Translations under genes and position numbers: made by a program
Shown: piece after piece, positions 1 through 8,438 of the stretch
Numbering within the stretch: the first letter of the stretch is position 1
How the letters are laid out: each line of letters opens with the position of its first letter
DNA from: Candidatus Desulfarcum epimagneticum
GTDB lineage: Bacteria > Desulfobacterota > Desulfobacteria > Desulfobacterales > CR-1
Assembly (NCBI GenBank): GCA_900659855.1
Contig: CAACVI010000049.1
Span: 62,001-126,000, forward strand
Length of the DNA: 64,000 nt
Direction: 5' to 3'
The notes under the pieces: generated by a model
Databases searched by the model: none
Told to the model about the DNA's origin: nothing
What the model saw: the letters and a program-made list of their open reading frames with translations, nothing else

Positions 1-1
1 G

Positions 2-586
2 CTGCTGTCGGTCACGGAGAGCCCCGGCGCCTCTGTGTCCCGGATGGGAGAAATCGTTTTGGGCTACTATATGCCCCTTCTTAAGAAAAAATACGACGAT
101 TACCCCAAACGGGCAAGGGACCTGGAGCACATGATGGGGATCATGGAGAGATACGACAGCCTGCCGGACTTTTTAAACGACATGGCGCTTGAGCCGCCCA
201 ATTCCAGCTCCCTAAACGGCGCCCTTTCCGAAGACGGGGAAGACAACGACGTCCTGACCCTGTCCACCATCCATTCGGCCAAGGGCCTGGAGTGGAGCCA
301 TGTGTTTGTCATATGGGCGCTGGACGGCCGGTTTCCCTCCATGCGGGCCATTGAGGACGATGAAAACCTTGAGGAGGAGCTGCGGCTGATGTACGTGGCG
401 GCCACCCGGGCCAAAAAGAACCTGTTTATCACCTATCCCATGCGGCATTACGACCGGGGGTCCGGCTTTGTGCTGGACCGGCCCACCCGGTTTCTGGAAA
501 ACGTGCCCGATGATATCCTGGAGCGCCGCTTTCCGCCGGGCATGGACCCGTTTTTCCGGGAGCGGGACTGGGAATGGGAGGATTAA
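2..586 (+). CDS. UvrD/Rep-family DNA helicase, C-terminal fragment (cut by window start)
   Basis: The reading frame is open from base 2, so the gene begins upstream of the window and only about 194 C-terminal residues are seen. It carries superfamily 1 helicase motif V (LSTIHSAKGLEW) and motif VI (EEELRLMYVAATRAKKNL), which bind the ATP gamma-phosphate and couple hydrolysis to 3'-5' strand separation. The GTG at 35 is an internal codon rather than a credible start. The fragment ends in an acidic and aromatic tail. UvrD, PcrA and Rep cannot be told apart from this piece. The next gene converges on it with a 10-nt gap. Confidence 0.9.
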   Translation: MLSVTESPGASVSRMGEIVLGYYMPLLKKKYDDYPKRARDLEHMMGIMERYDSLPDFLNDMALEPPNSSSLNGALSEDGEDNDVLTLSTIHSAKGLEWSHVFVIWALDGRFPSMRAIEDDENLEEELRLMYVAATRAKKNLFITYPMRHYDRGSGFVLDRPTRFLENVPDDILERRFPPGMDPFFRERDWEWED

Positions 587-596
587 AGAAGCGCCG

Positions 597-1166
597 TCAT
601 TCCGAAAAATGCTCGGCCTCATACACCTGGACCTGGATTTCGGGGTCCTTCCAGCAGGAGGGGCCCAGGCCGGCTTTTTGGCAAAGGGCGTCCAGGAATG
701 GCTCTTTTTCAGCGATCTCTTCCCAGACCTGGGGAAGAAAGGTGGCGCGTCCGCCGCCCCGGGACAGGATCACCCCGTGAACGCCCGGCTCTATCTGCGA
801 CAAAAGGTCGCGCCAGTCCGTGAACGCCAGGTTCCGGGGCAAGGTGAGCGCGCTGATTTCAATGGAGACGTCGTCCCATTCCCCGGGGGAGAGCTTTTTG
901 AAGCGATAATCCTTGAAGGCGGCGTTAAGCGCGTTTTCCTCGACTCCCCGGGCCAGGGGGTCCATCGGCTCGATGGTCCCCACGCAGCCCCTGAGTCGGC
1001 CCTGTTGACGCAAGGTGACAAAACAGCCCCGGTTTTGGGCCAGGTCCCGGGACAGGGTCCGGGGTCTTTTCACGGCCTGGGTTTTGCCCAGCGCCTTGCC
1101 GATGGCCGAGCGGGCCAGCGTCAGAAGGGCGCTTCGGTCTTTGTCGCCAAGTTTTTTTTCAATCAT
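597..1166 (-). CDS. amrA: AMMECR1-domain protein (AmmeMemoRadiSam system protein A)
   Basis: The 189-residue protein is almost entirely one AMMECR1 domain, with the typical GCFVTLR and LRGCVGTIEP stretches in the first half and GVHGVILSRGGGRATFLPQV near the end. AMMECR1 proteins occur with a Memo protein and a radical-SAM enzyme; the biochemical role of this trio is not established. The start codon overlaps the stop of the upstream peptidyl-prolyl isomerase gene by one base (TGATG), so the two are probably translationally coupled. The Memo partner is in this window at 17.9 kb rather than adjacent, and no radical-SAM member is visible. Confidence 0.88.
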   Translation of the reverse strand: MIEKKLGDKDRSALLTLARSAIGKALGKTQAVKRPRTLSRDLAQNRGCFVTLRQQGRLRGCVGTIEPMDPLARGVEENALNAAFKDYRFKKLSPGEWDDVSIEISALTLPRNLAFTDWRDLLSQIEPGVHGVILSRGGGRATFLPQVWEEIAEKEPFLDALCQKAGLGPSCWKDPEIQVQVYEAEHFSE

Positions 1167-2710
1167 CAGTCCAGATACTTTTCGTTTCGCGATATCTCGC
1201 TTCTCATCTTCACATCATCCAGCCATGACGAGAACAGCCGCAACTGTTTGTCCTGAAGCGCCGCTTTTTTAAACGCCTCTTTCCCGGCTTCAAACTCATC
1301 CGGGTCAGGGGCCCGGGTCTCCTTTAGGCGGATGGCGACATACCCCTTTGGGGTTTTGAAAACCCGGTCCGGGAGGGGGGTTTCTTCCGAAAGCCCGAAG
1401 GCCGCCCCAAGAATCTCTCCATTCCGTCCGATCCCGGGGATTTCGTCCCGGCGGCCGAAAAAGCCCGTGGTCCGGGCCCCGGCCTCTTTTTTCCCGTCCT
1501 TGAGGGCCGCCAGACGCGCCTCGGCTTCCTTTTGGGCCGCCTCATCCCGCTTTTTCTTTTCCAGATCGGCCTTGACTTTTTTTTCAACGTCGGCCAGATC
1601 CGGTATCCGGGACGGCTTTCTTTCCCGGGCCTGGATGAGATAGCAGCCGTCCCCGGCGTCGAGGGGCTCGCCCACCTCATCCGCGGACAGGGCGAACGCC
1701 GCCGAGATAAACCGGCCGGGTTTGGCGATTCCTTTGATGACGGTGGACTGCCGGGTGAAAAAACCGGTGGCGGAGACCTTCATGTCCGCGTCCCGGGCGA
1801 TTTTCCCCAGATCGTCCAGGTCAAAGGCGTCCTGGTACGCCTCCTCGGCCCGGTCGCAGGCCAGGTCCCGCGCCTTTTCCTCCACCAGTCTTTTCCGGAT
1901 CCCCTTTTTCTCCCGGTCATAAGACGCCCCCTCCTCTTTTTTCATGGAGTCAAACACGTCCCGTATCTCGTCCTCGTCCACGGCCGCGTCCCGCTCAAAG
2001 GCGTCCGGGGAAAAGTGAATATAGGACACGCTCATTTCAGGCTCGGTTTTATGCCGGTCTTTGTTTTCCTCAAAAAAAGCCTGGATCTCCTCTTTGGAGA
2101 CGGCTATTTTTTTCTGATCGCCGGGGGCGGAAAGCCAGAATTCAATATTCCGGGTCTCGCCTTCCCATTGATTCAGATCCCGCGCCTCCATGTCCGAGAT
2201 CCGGGCGGAGCTGATGACCAGCCCCCTCATCATCTCGGCCATGATGTCCAGGCGAAGGCCCTGCTCAAACCCGGCCGGGGTCATCCGGCTCCGGTTTAAA
2301 ATCGAACTGTAGCGCCGGCTGTCGAACACGCCGTCCCTGTGAAAGGCCGGCATCCTGAGAATAGAGGCGGCCAGGTCGCGGTCCGAAACCCGGACATTCA
2401 GTTTCGCGGCCTCCTGGAGCAGAAGCTTCTTGTCAATCAGACTCTCCACGGCCCGGCGTTTCAACCCCAGGATTTTGAGAATATCGTCATTGAGCGCTCC
2501 CCCATAGCTCCGGCGAACCCCGTCCAGAAGACGTCCGTAAACCCTTTCGTACTCCTCCTGGGAAACCGGCTCGTCGTTGACCACCGCCACCGCCTCGTTC
2601 CTGTCCTCATTGAAGCTTCCCCCGCCCCACAGGACGAACACCGCCACGATGGCCCCCAGAAGGATTTTGATCATCCAGCTTCCCGCGTGTCTGCGCATTA
2701 AATAAAGCAT
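1166..2710 (-). CDS. SurA/PpiD-type membrane-anchored peptidyl-prolyl isomerase
   Basis: Member of the SurA-N/PpiD chaperone family, which assists folding of envelope proteins at the periplasmic face of the inner membrane. After a short basic N-terminus (MLYLMRRHAGSWM) comes a single membrane helix (about residues 14-30), then a SurA-N-like helical region beginning VAVVNDEPVSQEEYERVYG and a parvulin-like segment in the C-terminal half. The frame could extend 31 codons upstream, but I chose the ATG at 2710 because GGGAGAG lies at good spacing before it and the hydrophobic anchor follows at once. The length (514 residues) is shorter than E. coli PpiD. Catalytic competence of the parvulin domain cannot be judged by eye. 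Confidence 0.82.
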   Translation of the reverse strand: MLYLMRRHAGSWMIKILLGAIVAVFVLWGGGSFNEDRNEAVAVVNDEPVSQEEYERVYGRLLDGVRRSYGGALNDDILKILGLKRRAVESLIDKKLLLQEAAKLNVRVSDRDLAASILRMPAFHRDGVFDSRRYSSILNRSRMTPAGFEQGLRLDIMAEMMRGLVISSARISDMEARDLNQWEGETRNIEFWLSAPGDQKKIAVSKEEIQAFFEENKDRHKTEPEMSVSYIHFSPDAFERDAAVDEDEIRDVFDSMKKEEGASYDREKKGIRKRLVEEKARDLACDRAEEAYQDAFDLDDLGKIARDADMKVSATGFFTRQSTVIKGIAKPGRFISAAFALSADEVGEPLDAGDGCYLIQARERKPSRIPDLADVEKKVKADLEKKKRDEAAQKEAEARLAALKDGKKEAGARTTGFFGRRDEIPGIGRNGEILGAAFGLSEETPLPDRVFKTPKGYVAIRLKETRAPDPDEFEAGKEAFKKAALQDKQLRLFSSWLDDVKMRSEISRNEKYLD

Positions 2711-2874
2711 ATAAAAAATCTCTCCCAAAAAAAACGATTTCCGGCCTTTGCGGCCGCCGAACCAAATCCTTTTATCTATGGCACACTTGCCGGGGCCTGT
2801 CAATTTTTTTTGAAACCGCCGCGCGACGCGCGATCCCCTTTATTTTCCGCCGGATTCGTGATAAGCCCCTTTTT

Positions 2875-3717
2875 ATGAGACATGCCCGAAAAACACGTCC
2901 CCTGGTCAGCGTCATCATCCCGGTCTTCAACCGGCCCCGCATGGTGGCCGAGGCGGCGGACTCGGTTCTGTCCCAGGATTTCCGGGATTTTGAGATCATC
3001 GCGGTGGATGACGGCTCCACCGACGAGACCCCCCGGGTCCTTGGGGAATACGGGAGCCGAATCACCGCGCTTCGCCAAAAAAACCAGGGGGTCAGCGCGG
3101 CCCGGAACGCGGGGGTCGCCGCCTCATCGGGAAAATACCTGGCCTTTCTGGACTCCGACGATCTGTGGCTTTTCGGGAAACTCTCGGCGCAGACGGCTTA
3201 TTTCAAAAACAAGCCCGGCGCCCGGATATGCCAGACCGATGAGATATGGATTCGGGACGGGAAAAGGGCGAACCCCGGGAAGCGGCACCGGAAAGAGTCC
3301 GGGGACATTTTCAAACGCTCCCTGGAGCTGTGCCTGGTGAGCCCCTCGGCGGTGATGATGGACCGGCGGCTGTTTGACGAGTTCGGCCCTTTTGACGAAA
3401 CCCTGCCGGCGTGCGAGGACTACGACCTGTGGCTGAAAATATCGAGCCGCCACCTGGTGGGCCTGGTTCCCCGGCCCCTGGTGATCAAGCGGGGGGGGCA
3501 TGGGGACCAGCTTTCCAAAACGCCGTTTCTGGATTCGTTGCGGATCGCCTCCCTGTCCCGGCTTCTTGAAAGCGGGGGGCTTTCAAACCGTCAGAGACGG
3601 GAGGCGGCGGCGGTTTTGAGACAAAAATGCCGGATCTGGGCCGCCGGATGCGTCAAAAGGGGCCGGACCCGGGAGGCCGGGCGATACACGGCCCTGGCCC
3701 GGAAACACGCCGACTGA
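2875..3717 (+). CDS. Family 2 glycosyltransferase
   Basis: A 280-residue GT-A fold transferase. The nucleotide-sugar site is clear: VSVIIPVFNRP at the N-terminus, AVDDGSTDETP about 35 residues on, and the metal-binding LDSDDLW in the first 100 residues. ACEDYDLWLK further on is the usual acceptor-side ED motif. There is no membrane segment, so it probably works at the cytoplasmic face on a lipid-linked or surface glycan. The acceptor and sugar cannot be predicted. It stands alone, divergent from ppiD and convergent with oadB (11-nt gap), so it is not part of an obvious polysaccharide cluster. Confidence 0.85.
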   Translation: MRHARKTRPLVSVIIPVFNRPRMVAEAADSVLSQDFRDFEIIAVDDGSTDETPRVLGEYGSRITALRQKNQGVSAARNAGVAASSGKYLAFLDSDDLWLFGKLSAQTAYFKNKPGARICQTDEIWIRDGKRANPGKRHRKESGDIFKRSLELCLVSPSAVMMDRRLFDEFGPFDETLPACEDYDLWLKISSRHLVGLVPRPLVIKRGGHGDQLSKTPFLDSLRIASLSRLLESGGLSNRQRREAAAVLRQKCRIWAAGCVKRGRTREAGRYTALARKHAD

Positions 3718-3728
3718 AAGCCGGCGGA

Positions 3729-4856
3729 TCACATCATAAAACTCCACAAAACGCCCGCCGCCACGGCCGATCCGATGACCCCGGACACATTGGGCGCCAT
3801 GGCGTGCATCAAAAGAAAATTGGACGGGTCCTCGGCCTGCCCCACCATCTGAACCACCCGCGCCGAATCCGGAACCGCCGAAACCCCGGCGGCCCCCAGC
3901 AGGGGATTGATTTTGTCGCGCATGAAAAGATTCATGATCTTGGCGAAAATCACGCCGGAGGCGGTGGCCACCCCGAAGGACAGCGCGCCCAGGACAAAAA
4001 TTCCCACCGACTGGGTCGTGAGGAAAATGTCTCCCTGGGTGCTGGCTCCCACCGTGATCCCCAAAAGAATGGTGACCCCGTCGATGAGCGCGGTCCGGGC
4101 GGTCTGTGCCAGCCGTTCGGCCACCACGCACTCTTTGAGCAGGTTTCCGAAAAAAAGCATTCCCAGGAGCGGCAGCGCGGCGGGCGCCAGAAAGCAGCAC
4201 AACAGAAAGCTGATGATGGGAAACAGGATTTTCTCCTGTTTGGAGACGGTCCGGCTCTCCTCCATGCGAATCAGCCGCTCCTTCCTGGAGGTCAGAAGCC
4301 GCATGATGGGGGGCTGGATGACCGGCACCAGGGCCATGTACGAATAAGCGGCCACGGCGATGGGGCCGATGAGCTTGGGGGCGAGCTTGGCCGTGAGAAA
4401 AATGGCCGTGGGGCCGTCTGCCCCGCCGATGATCCCGATGGCCGACGCCTCGTTCGGGGCGAAACCCAAAGCCAGGGCGCCTAAGAAGGTGAGAAAAATT
4501 CCCATCTGGGCCGCGGCCCCCAGAAGCATCAGGGAGGGGCGGGCCAGAAGGGTGGAAAAATCCGTCATGGCGCCGATTCCCAGGAAAATCAGCGGGGGAT
4601 ACACCCCGGACGTGACCCCGAAATAAAGATAATGAAGGACGCTGTTGTCCTCGTATATGGCCAGGCCCAGGCCCTTGAACACCGGAATGTTGCCCATCAG
4701 GATTCCAAAGCCGATGGGAATGAGCAAAAGGGGCTCATAGTGTTTGGCGATCCCTAAGTAAATAAAAACGCATCCCACCGCGATCATGATGAGGTAGCGG
4801 TAATCCACCAGCCCGAAGCCGGTGTTGGCCCAAAAGTCCATCAAAAGATTTTCCAT
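3729..4856 (-). CDS. oadB: Sodium-translocating decarboxylase, beta subunit (OadB family)
   Basis: A 375-residue polytopic membrane protein with many hydrophobic segments and the conserved OadB stretches GIGAMTDFSTLLARP, GIIGGADGPTAIFL and the C-terminal NPLLGAAGVSAVP. The family forms the carboxybiotin-decarboxylating Na+ pump of oxaloacetate, methylmalonyl-CoA and glutaconyl-CoA decarboxylases. The small OadG-like subunit lies 52 nt upstream in the same direction. No biotin carrier or carboxyltransferase alpha subunit is in the window, so the substrate is undetermined; methylmalonyl-CoA is common in related anaerobes (inference). Confidence 0.92.
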   Translation of the reverse strand: MENLLMDFWANTGFGLVDYRYLIMIAVGCVFIYLGIAKHYEPLLLIPIGFGILMGNIPVFKGLGLAIYEDNSVLHYLYFGVTSGVYPPLIFLGIGAMTDFSTLLARPSLMLLGAAAQMGIFLTFLGALALGFAPNEASAIGIIGGADGPTAIFLTAKLAPKLIGPIAVAAYSYMALVPVIQPPIMRLLTSRKERLIRMEESRTVSKQEKILFPIISFLLCCFLAPAALPLLGMLFFGNLLKECVVAERLAQTARTALIDGVTILLGITVGASTQGDIFLTTQSVGIFVLGALSFGVATASGVIFAKIMNLFMRDKINPLLGAAGVSAVPDSARVVQMVGQAEDPSNFLLMHAMAPNVSGVIGSAVAAGVLWSFMM

Positions 4857-4908
4857 ATGCGATTGTCAACTCCCAAAATCTAAAAAGAGGCGTTTTGTCG
4901 CGCCGCCC

Positions 4909-5328
4909 TTAGTCTTTCCATCGAAAAAGACCCTGCCCGTCCGGAACCATGATCCCGGCCTTTAAAAATTCATTGACCATAAAATGGGGCCGGCTCAGGC
5001 CCGTTTTAAGGGCGAACTCCAGAAGACGGGGCAAAGAAAAAGGCTCCCCGATCCTTTCGGTCAAAAGCCGGTAATCCCCCAGGGCTTTTTGAATATCCGG
5101 CCGTCTGAGATCGGGCCGGAAGACCGGGGCGGACGTTTTTCCGTTTCCGGCCGCGTTTTTGAGACGTTCGAAAATCTCGCGCCTGTTCTTCCACGCCTCC
5201 AGAAGCTTGTGAAGCTGGGAGATGAGGATGGAAAGAAGGGTGAGACCCGTGAACACAATGGAAACTCCCAAAGCCGCGATGGCCCATCCGTTATGGGCGC
5301 TGATGGCCTGCAAACCGTGCAATGTCAA
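4909..5328 (-). CDS. OadG-family small subunit of the sodium-pump decarboxylase
   Basis: This 139-residue protein has one N-terminal membrane helix (about residues 15-37, WAIAALGVSIVFTGLTLLSI) followed by a basic, helical cytoplasmic region. That is the architecture of OadG/MmdD subunits, which tether the alpha subunit to the beta pump. The C-terminal half (ALGDYRLLTERIGEPFSLPRL) resembles a small winged domain and is longer than in classical OadG. It sits between the cyclic-nucleotide-binding gene (16-nt gap) and oadB (52-nt gap), suggesting one operon. Assignment rests on architecture and context, since the family is weakly conserved. Confidence 0.7.
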   Translation of the reverse strand: MTLHGLQAISAHNGWAIAALGVSIVFTGLTLLSILISQLHKLLEAWKNRREIFERLKNAAGNGKTSAPVFRPDLRRPDIQKALGDYRLLTERIGEPFSLPRLLEFALKTGLSRPHFMVNEFLKAGIMVPDGQGLFRWKD

Positions 5329-5344
5329 TCCTCCTGCTGAAATA

Positions 5345-5767
5345 TCACGTCATTTTGAAAATAGACGCGCGCGTTGAAATGGTGGGCTCCAGTTTCTTCA
5401 TCATCACATCCCCCAGGCCCGAATCCTGGCGGATCATGTCTAAAAAATCCGCGTCGTCCAGGGCCAGGACCTCGCCCTCGGTGAGGGCCACGGTGGCGCC
5501 CGTGTAGCGGAAAGGGGCCACGGCGGCGGACCAGCCGATGACCTCTCCCTTTTCGTGGATGGTGACGGCCCGGCCGTTTTTAAAATGGATCATGAAATTG
5601 CCGTTTAAAACAATAAAAAACGCGCCCGCCACGTCCCCCGTCCGCGTCAGGCTTTCCCCCTCGGCGACCTTGACGCGGTTCATGGACACGGCGAACCGGT
5701 CCAGGTCCTCGCGGTCCAGACCGGCGAAAAATTCCAGGGATTCCAAGAGTGTGATGTCCACAGCCAT
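5345..5767 (-). CDS. Cyclic-nucleotide-binding-domain protein
   Basis: The 140 residues form a single cNMP-binding (CAP_ED) beta-roll with no DNA-binding or kinase domain. The N-terminal helix ESLEFFAGLDREDLDRFA and the strands GESLTRTGDVAGAFFIVLNG are typical. The phosphate-binding cassette region (GEVIGWSAAVAPFRYTGATV) lacks the canonical FGE...RxAT pattern, so nucleotide binding is doubtful. It is the first gene of an apparent operon with the OadG and OadB genes, which suggests a regulatory subunit for the pump or a stand-alone sensor (inference). Confidence 0.78.
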   Translation of the reverse strand: MAVDITLLESLEFFAGLDREDLDRFAVSMNRVKVAEGESLTRTGDVAGAFFIVLNGNFMIHFKNGRAVTIHEKGEVIGWSAAVAPFRYTGATVALTEGEVLALDDADFLDMIRQDSGLGDVMMKKLEPTISTRASIFKMT

Positions 5768-5931
5768 TTGAATGTCCTTTGTCTGTCATGAAAGTTGGGC
5801 CCCCGCGCCGCGTGGGGCGCCGACTTTGGCCCGATTTTTACTTCAACCGTTGAATTTAGTCTTTTTTTTGCCCTTCTGTCAAGAAAAAAACCGCCTGACC
5901 GGGTTCGCCTTCCATTAAAGAAACGTTTTCC

Positions 5932-5960
5932 TTGACTTTTTTCCCCAAGCCCCTTATTCA
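5932..5960 (+). promoter_or_regulatory. Possible sigma-70-type promoter for adk
   Basis: TTGACT (5932-5937) is followed after 17 nt by TATTCA (5955-5960), about 45 nt upstream of the adk ATG. The -10 match is weak. The position is sensible, since the region is the divergent spacer between adk and the cNMP-binding gene. Confidence 0.35.
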
Positions 5961-6002
5961 TCAGGGCATATTTAAAAATTAATATTCAGGAAAGGAGATC
6001 GC

Positions 6003-6677
6003 ATGAACATTTTGTTTTTCGGACCCAACGGAAGCGGCAAGGGAACCCAGGGCTCCATTTTAAAAGACAAGTACAAAACGCCCCACATTGAGTCGGGCGC
6101 CATTTTCCGGGAAAATATTTCCGGCGGCACGGAGCTGGGGGCCAAGGCCAAGGCCTACATCGACAAAGGCGATCTGGTTCCCGACGAGATCACCATCCCC
6201 ATGATCCTGGACCGCCTGAAAAAGGACGACTGCAAAGACGGATGGCTGCTGGACGGATTCCCGAGAAACCGGAACCAGGCCGTGAAACTCGACGAGGCCC
6301 TGTCCGAGGCCGGAATCGCCCTGGACATCGTGGTGGAGATTCTTCTGGACCGCGAAATCGCCAAAAACCGGATCATGGGGCGGCGCCTGTGCGTCAATGA
6401 CAACAACCATCCCAACAACATCTTCATCGACGTCATCAAACCGGACGGGGACAAATGCCGGGTATGCGGCGGCGATTTGAAAACCCGGGACGACGATCAG
6501 GACGAGGCGGCCATCAGCAAACGCCACGGCATCTATTACGACACGGACACCGGAACCCTGGCCTCGGCCTACTACTTCCGCGACAAGGCCAAAACGGACG
6601 ACTCTGTGAAATACATCACCCTGGACGGAAAACCCAGCGTGAAAGATGTCACCGCCGAGCTGGTTTCCAAGCTCTAA
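6003..6677 (+). CDS. adk: Adenylate kinase
   Basis: Catalyses ATP + AMP = 2 ADP in the cytoplasm. The P-loop is GPNGSGKGTQ at residues 8-17, the AMP-binding region includes ESGAIFRENI, and LLDGFPRNRNQ carries the conserved Asp-Gly-Phe-Pro-Arg. The lid is long (224 residues in total) and contains RRLCVNDNNHPNN and CRVCGG, so only three cysteines of a potential metal site are present; other Desulfobacterota show a similar enlarged lid. The ATG is preceded by AAAGGAGATC. It is followed by rpsU but probably transcribed separately. Confidence 0.95.
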   Translation: MNILFFGPNGSGKGTQGSILKDKYKTPHIESGAIFRENISGGTELGAKAKAYIDKGDLVPDEITIPMILDRLKKDDCKDGWLLDGFPRNRNQAVKLDEALSEAGIALDIVVEILLDREIAKNRIMGRRLCVNDNNHPNNIFIDVIKPDGDKCRVCGGDLKTRDDDQDEAAISKRHGIYYDTDTGTLASAYYFRDKAKTDDSVKYITLDGKPSVKDVTAELVSKL

Positions 6678-6732
6678 TCAATTTTTTTATTGCAAAAACC
6701 AAAAAACCGCGCTATTGTTGCGGATCAATTTT

Positions 6733-6773
6733 CAAACGGAAAAATAACCATTTCCAAGCGGAAAAATAACCAT
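6733..6773 (+). repeat. Tandem 19-bp direct repeat upstream of rpsU
   Basis: CAAACGGAAAAATAACCAT (6733-6751) and CAAGCGGAAAAATAACCAT (6755-6773) differ at one base and start 22 bp apart, close to two helical turns. They lie about 50 nt before the rpsU start, where a regulator or a structured leader could act. Function is inferred from position only. Confidence 0.75.
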
Positions 6774-6823
6774 CGAAATAGAGCGTTCGCTTTTTCCTTT
6801 GATGGAACAAAGGGGTGAGACAT

Positions 6824-7021
6824 TTGAAAAATATTGAGGTCAAGGTGTTTGACAATGACCTTGAAAAAGCGATGAGAATCTTGAAAAAAAAGATTCAGAA
6901 CGACGGCCTTTTTAAACGGCTGAAGTTGAAAAAAAGCTATGAAAAGCCCAGCGAGCACAAGAGAAGAAAACAGCGGGAAGCTTTAAGAAGACAGCGCATC
7001 GCCGCTTCAAGAAGCCGGTAG
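6824..7021 (+). CDS. rpsU: 30S ribosomal protein S21
   Basis: A 65-residue very basic protein with the S21 signature IEVKVFDNDLEKAMRILKKK and an Arg/Lys-rich C-terminal helix. It binds the platform of the 30S subunit near the anti-Shine-Dalgarno sequence and aids initiation. I start at TTG 6824 because AGGGGTG lies about 6 nt upstream and the protein then begins MKNIEVKVF like its homologues; a GTG at 6815 would add three residues but overlaps that ribosome-binding site. A strong intrinsic terminator follows. Confidence 0.92.
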   Translation: MKNIEVKVFDNDLEKAMRILKKKIQNDGLFKRLKLKKSYEKPSEHKRRKQREALRRQRIAASRSR

Positions 7022-7076
7022 AGCCGCCCTTTGAGCGACCTCTATGACCAAAGATTTGGATCCAACCGCAAACCCA

Positions 7077-7122
7077 AAAGCCCGGCGGACCCCCCAGGGG
7101 TTTCACCGGGCTTTGTTTTTTT
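7077..7122 (+). terminator. Intrinsic terminator of rpsU
   Basis: AAAGCCCGG (7077-7085) pairs perfectly with CCGGGCTTT (7106-7114), and a run of seven T follows (7116-7122). It lies 56 nt after the rpsU stop and just before folC. Confidence 0.9.
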
Positions 7123-7139
7123 GATGAGACTGTAAAAAG

Positions 7140-8438
7140 ATGACCGCTTCCTATGACGCCTGTCTGAAGGAAATGTACGCGCTTCGGCGCTTCGGGATCA
7201 AGCTGGGCCTTTCCAAAACCCGGAGCATACTCAAAAATCTGGGCGACCCCCAGGGTCGTTTTTCCGCCATCCATGTGGCCGGCACCAACGGAAAGGGCTC
7301 CATCGCCTCCTGCCTGGCCTCCATCCTGCGCGCCGCCGGATTCCGGGCCGGGCTCTACACCTCGCCCCATCTGGTCCGTTTCAACGAGCGGATGGTCATC
7401 AACGGCCGCCAAATATCGGACCCGGATGTGGTCCGGGCCTACGAGGCGGTGAGACAGGCGGCCCGGGGAGGGGACCGGGAGCCCACGTTTTTCGAATTCG
7501 CCACGGCCATGGCCCTTTTTTATTTCGGGGAAAAAGACGTGGACTGGGCGGTCATCGAAACCGGGATGGGGGGACGGCTGGACGCCACCAACGTCATCGA
7601 GCCCGAGCTTTCCATCATCTCCAACATTTCTCTGGAGCATCGGGAATACCTGGGAAACTCCATCGCCGAAATCGCCGGGGAAAAAGGCGGAATCATCAAA
7701 CCCTCGGTTCCGGTTCTCACCGGCGCCGGCCAGAAAAGCGCCCTGGCGGTTTTAAAAAGCGTGGCTGAAAAAAAATCGGCGCCCCTTTTTAAAATGGGGA
7801 CCGATTTCAGGGTCAGGAAACAGCCGGACGGAACGTTTTCCTATTACGGGATGGACAGCCGCTTAAGGGGCCTTTCCACCCCGCTTCCGGGAAGCCACCA
7901 GGTGGAAAACGCGGCGCTGGCGCTGGCCGGGTGCGAAATGCTCAACCGGCGGGGCCTTGGCCTGTCCGGGGAAGCCATCCGGCGGGGCGTGGCCGAAAAC
8001 AGGTGGCCGGGAAGGCTGGAAGTGGTTTTAAAAAAACCCCTCGTCATTCTGGACGGCGCCCACAACCTCATGGCGGCCCGGAAGCTGGGAAAATTCATGG
8101 CCGGGAATCTGGACCCGGAAAAGACCGTCCTGATCATCGGCGTACTGGACGACAAGCCCTACGCCTCCATTCTCAAAAGCCTGCTGCCCCGATGCGCCCG
8201 GGCCGTGATCACCCAGGCCAAAACCGGCCGCGCCATTGATCCCGAAATCCTTTTAAAAGAGGCGAAAAAAAACCTCCCAAACGTCTCGGTCATCCCGGAC
8301 GTCAAAGAGGCCGTGATCCGGACCGTGAAAGAGGCCGGGGCCGACCAGGCCATCTGTGTGGCCGGGTCTTTGTATGTGGTGGGGGAGGCCCGGCCGGCGC
8401 TGACGGATTTGGCCGGGAGCCTGCCGCCATCAGTATGA
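7140..8438 (+). CDS. folC: Bifunctional folylpolyglutamate / dihydrofolate synthase
   Basis: A 432-residue Mur-ligase-family enzyme that adds glutamate to dihydropteroate and to folates. The ATP site is HVAGTNGKGSIAS near residue 45, followed by LYTSPHLVRFNERM and the metal/substrate motif ETGMGGRLDATN. The C-terminal domain has LDGAHNLMAARKLG. The start follows the rpsU terminator by about 18 nt, so a promoter must lie very close or inside that spacer. The 3' end overlaps the convergent proS gene by 9 nt. Confidence 0.94.
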   Translation: MTASYDACLKEMYALRRFGIKLGLSKTRSILKNLGDPQGRFSAIHVAGTNGKGSIASCLASILRAAGFRAGLYTSPHLVRFNERMVINGRQISDPDVVRAYEAVRQAARGGDREPTFFEFATAMALFYFGEKDVDWAVIETGMGGRLDATNVIEPELSIISNISLEHREYLGNSIAEIAGEKGGIIKPSVPVLTGAGQKSALAVLKSVAEKKSAPLFKMGTDFRVRKQPDGTFSYYGMDSRLRGLSTPLPGSHQVENAALALAGCEMLNRRGLGLSGEAIRRGVAENRWPGRLEVVLKKPLVILDGAHNLMAARKLGKFMAGNLDPEKTVLIIGVLDDKPYASILKSLLPRCARAVITQAKTGRAIDPEILLKEAKKNLPNVSVIPDVKEAVIRTVKEAGADQAICVAGSLYVVGEARPALTDLAGSLPPSV

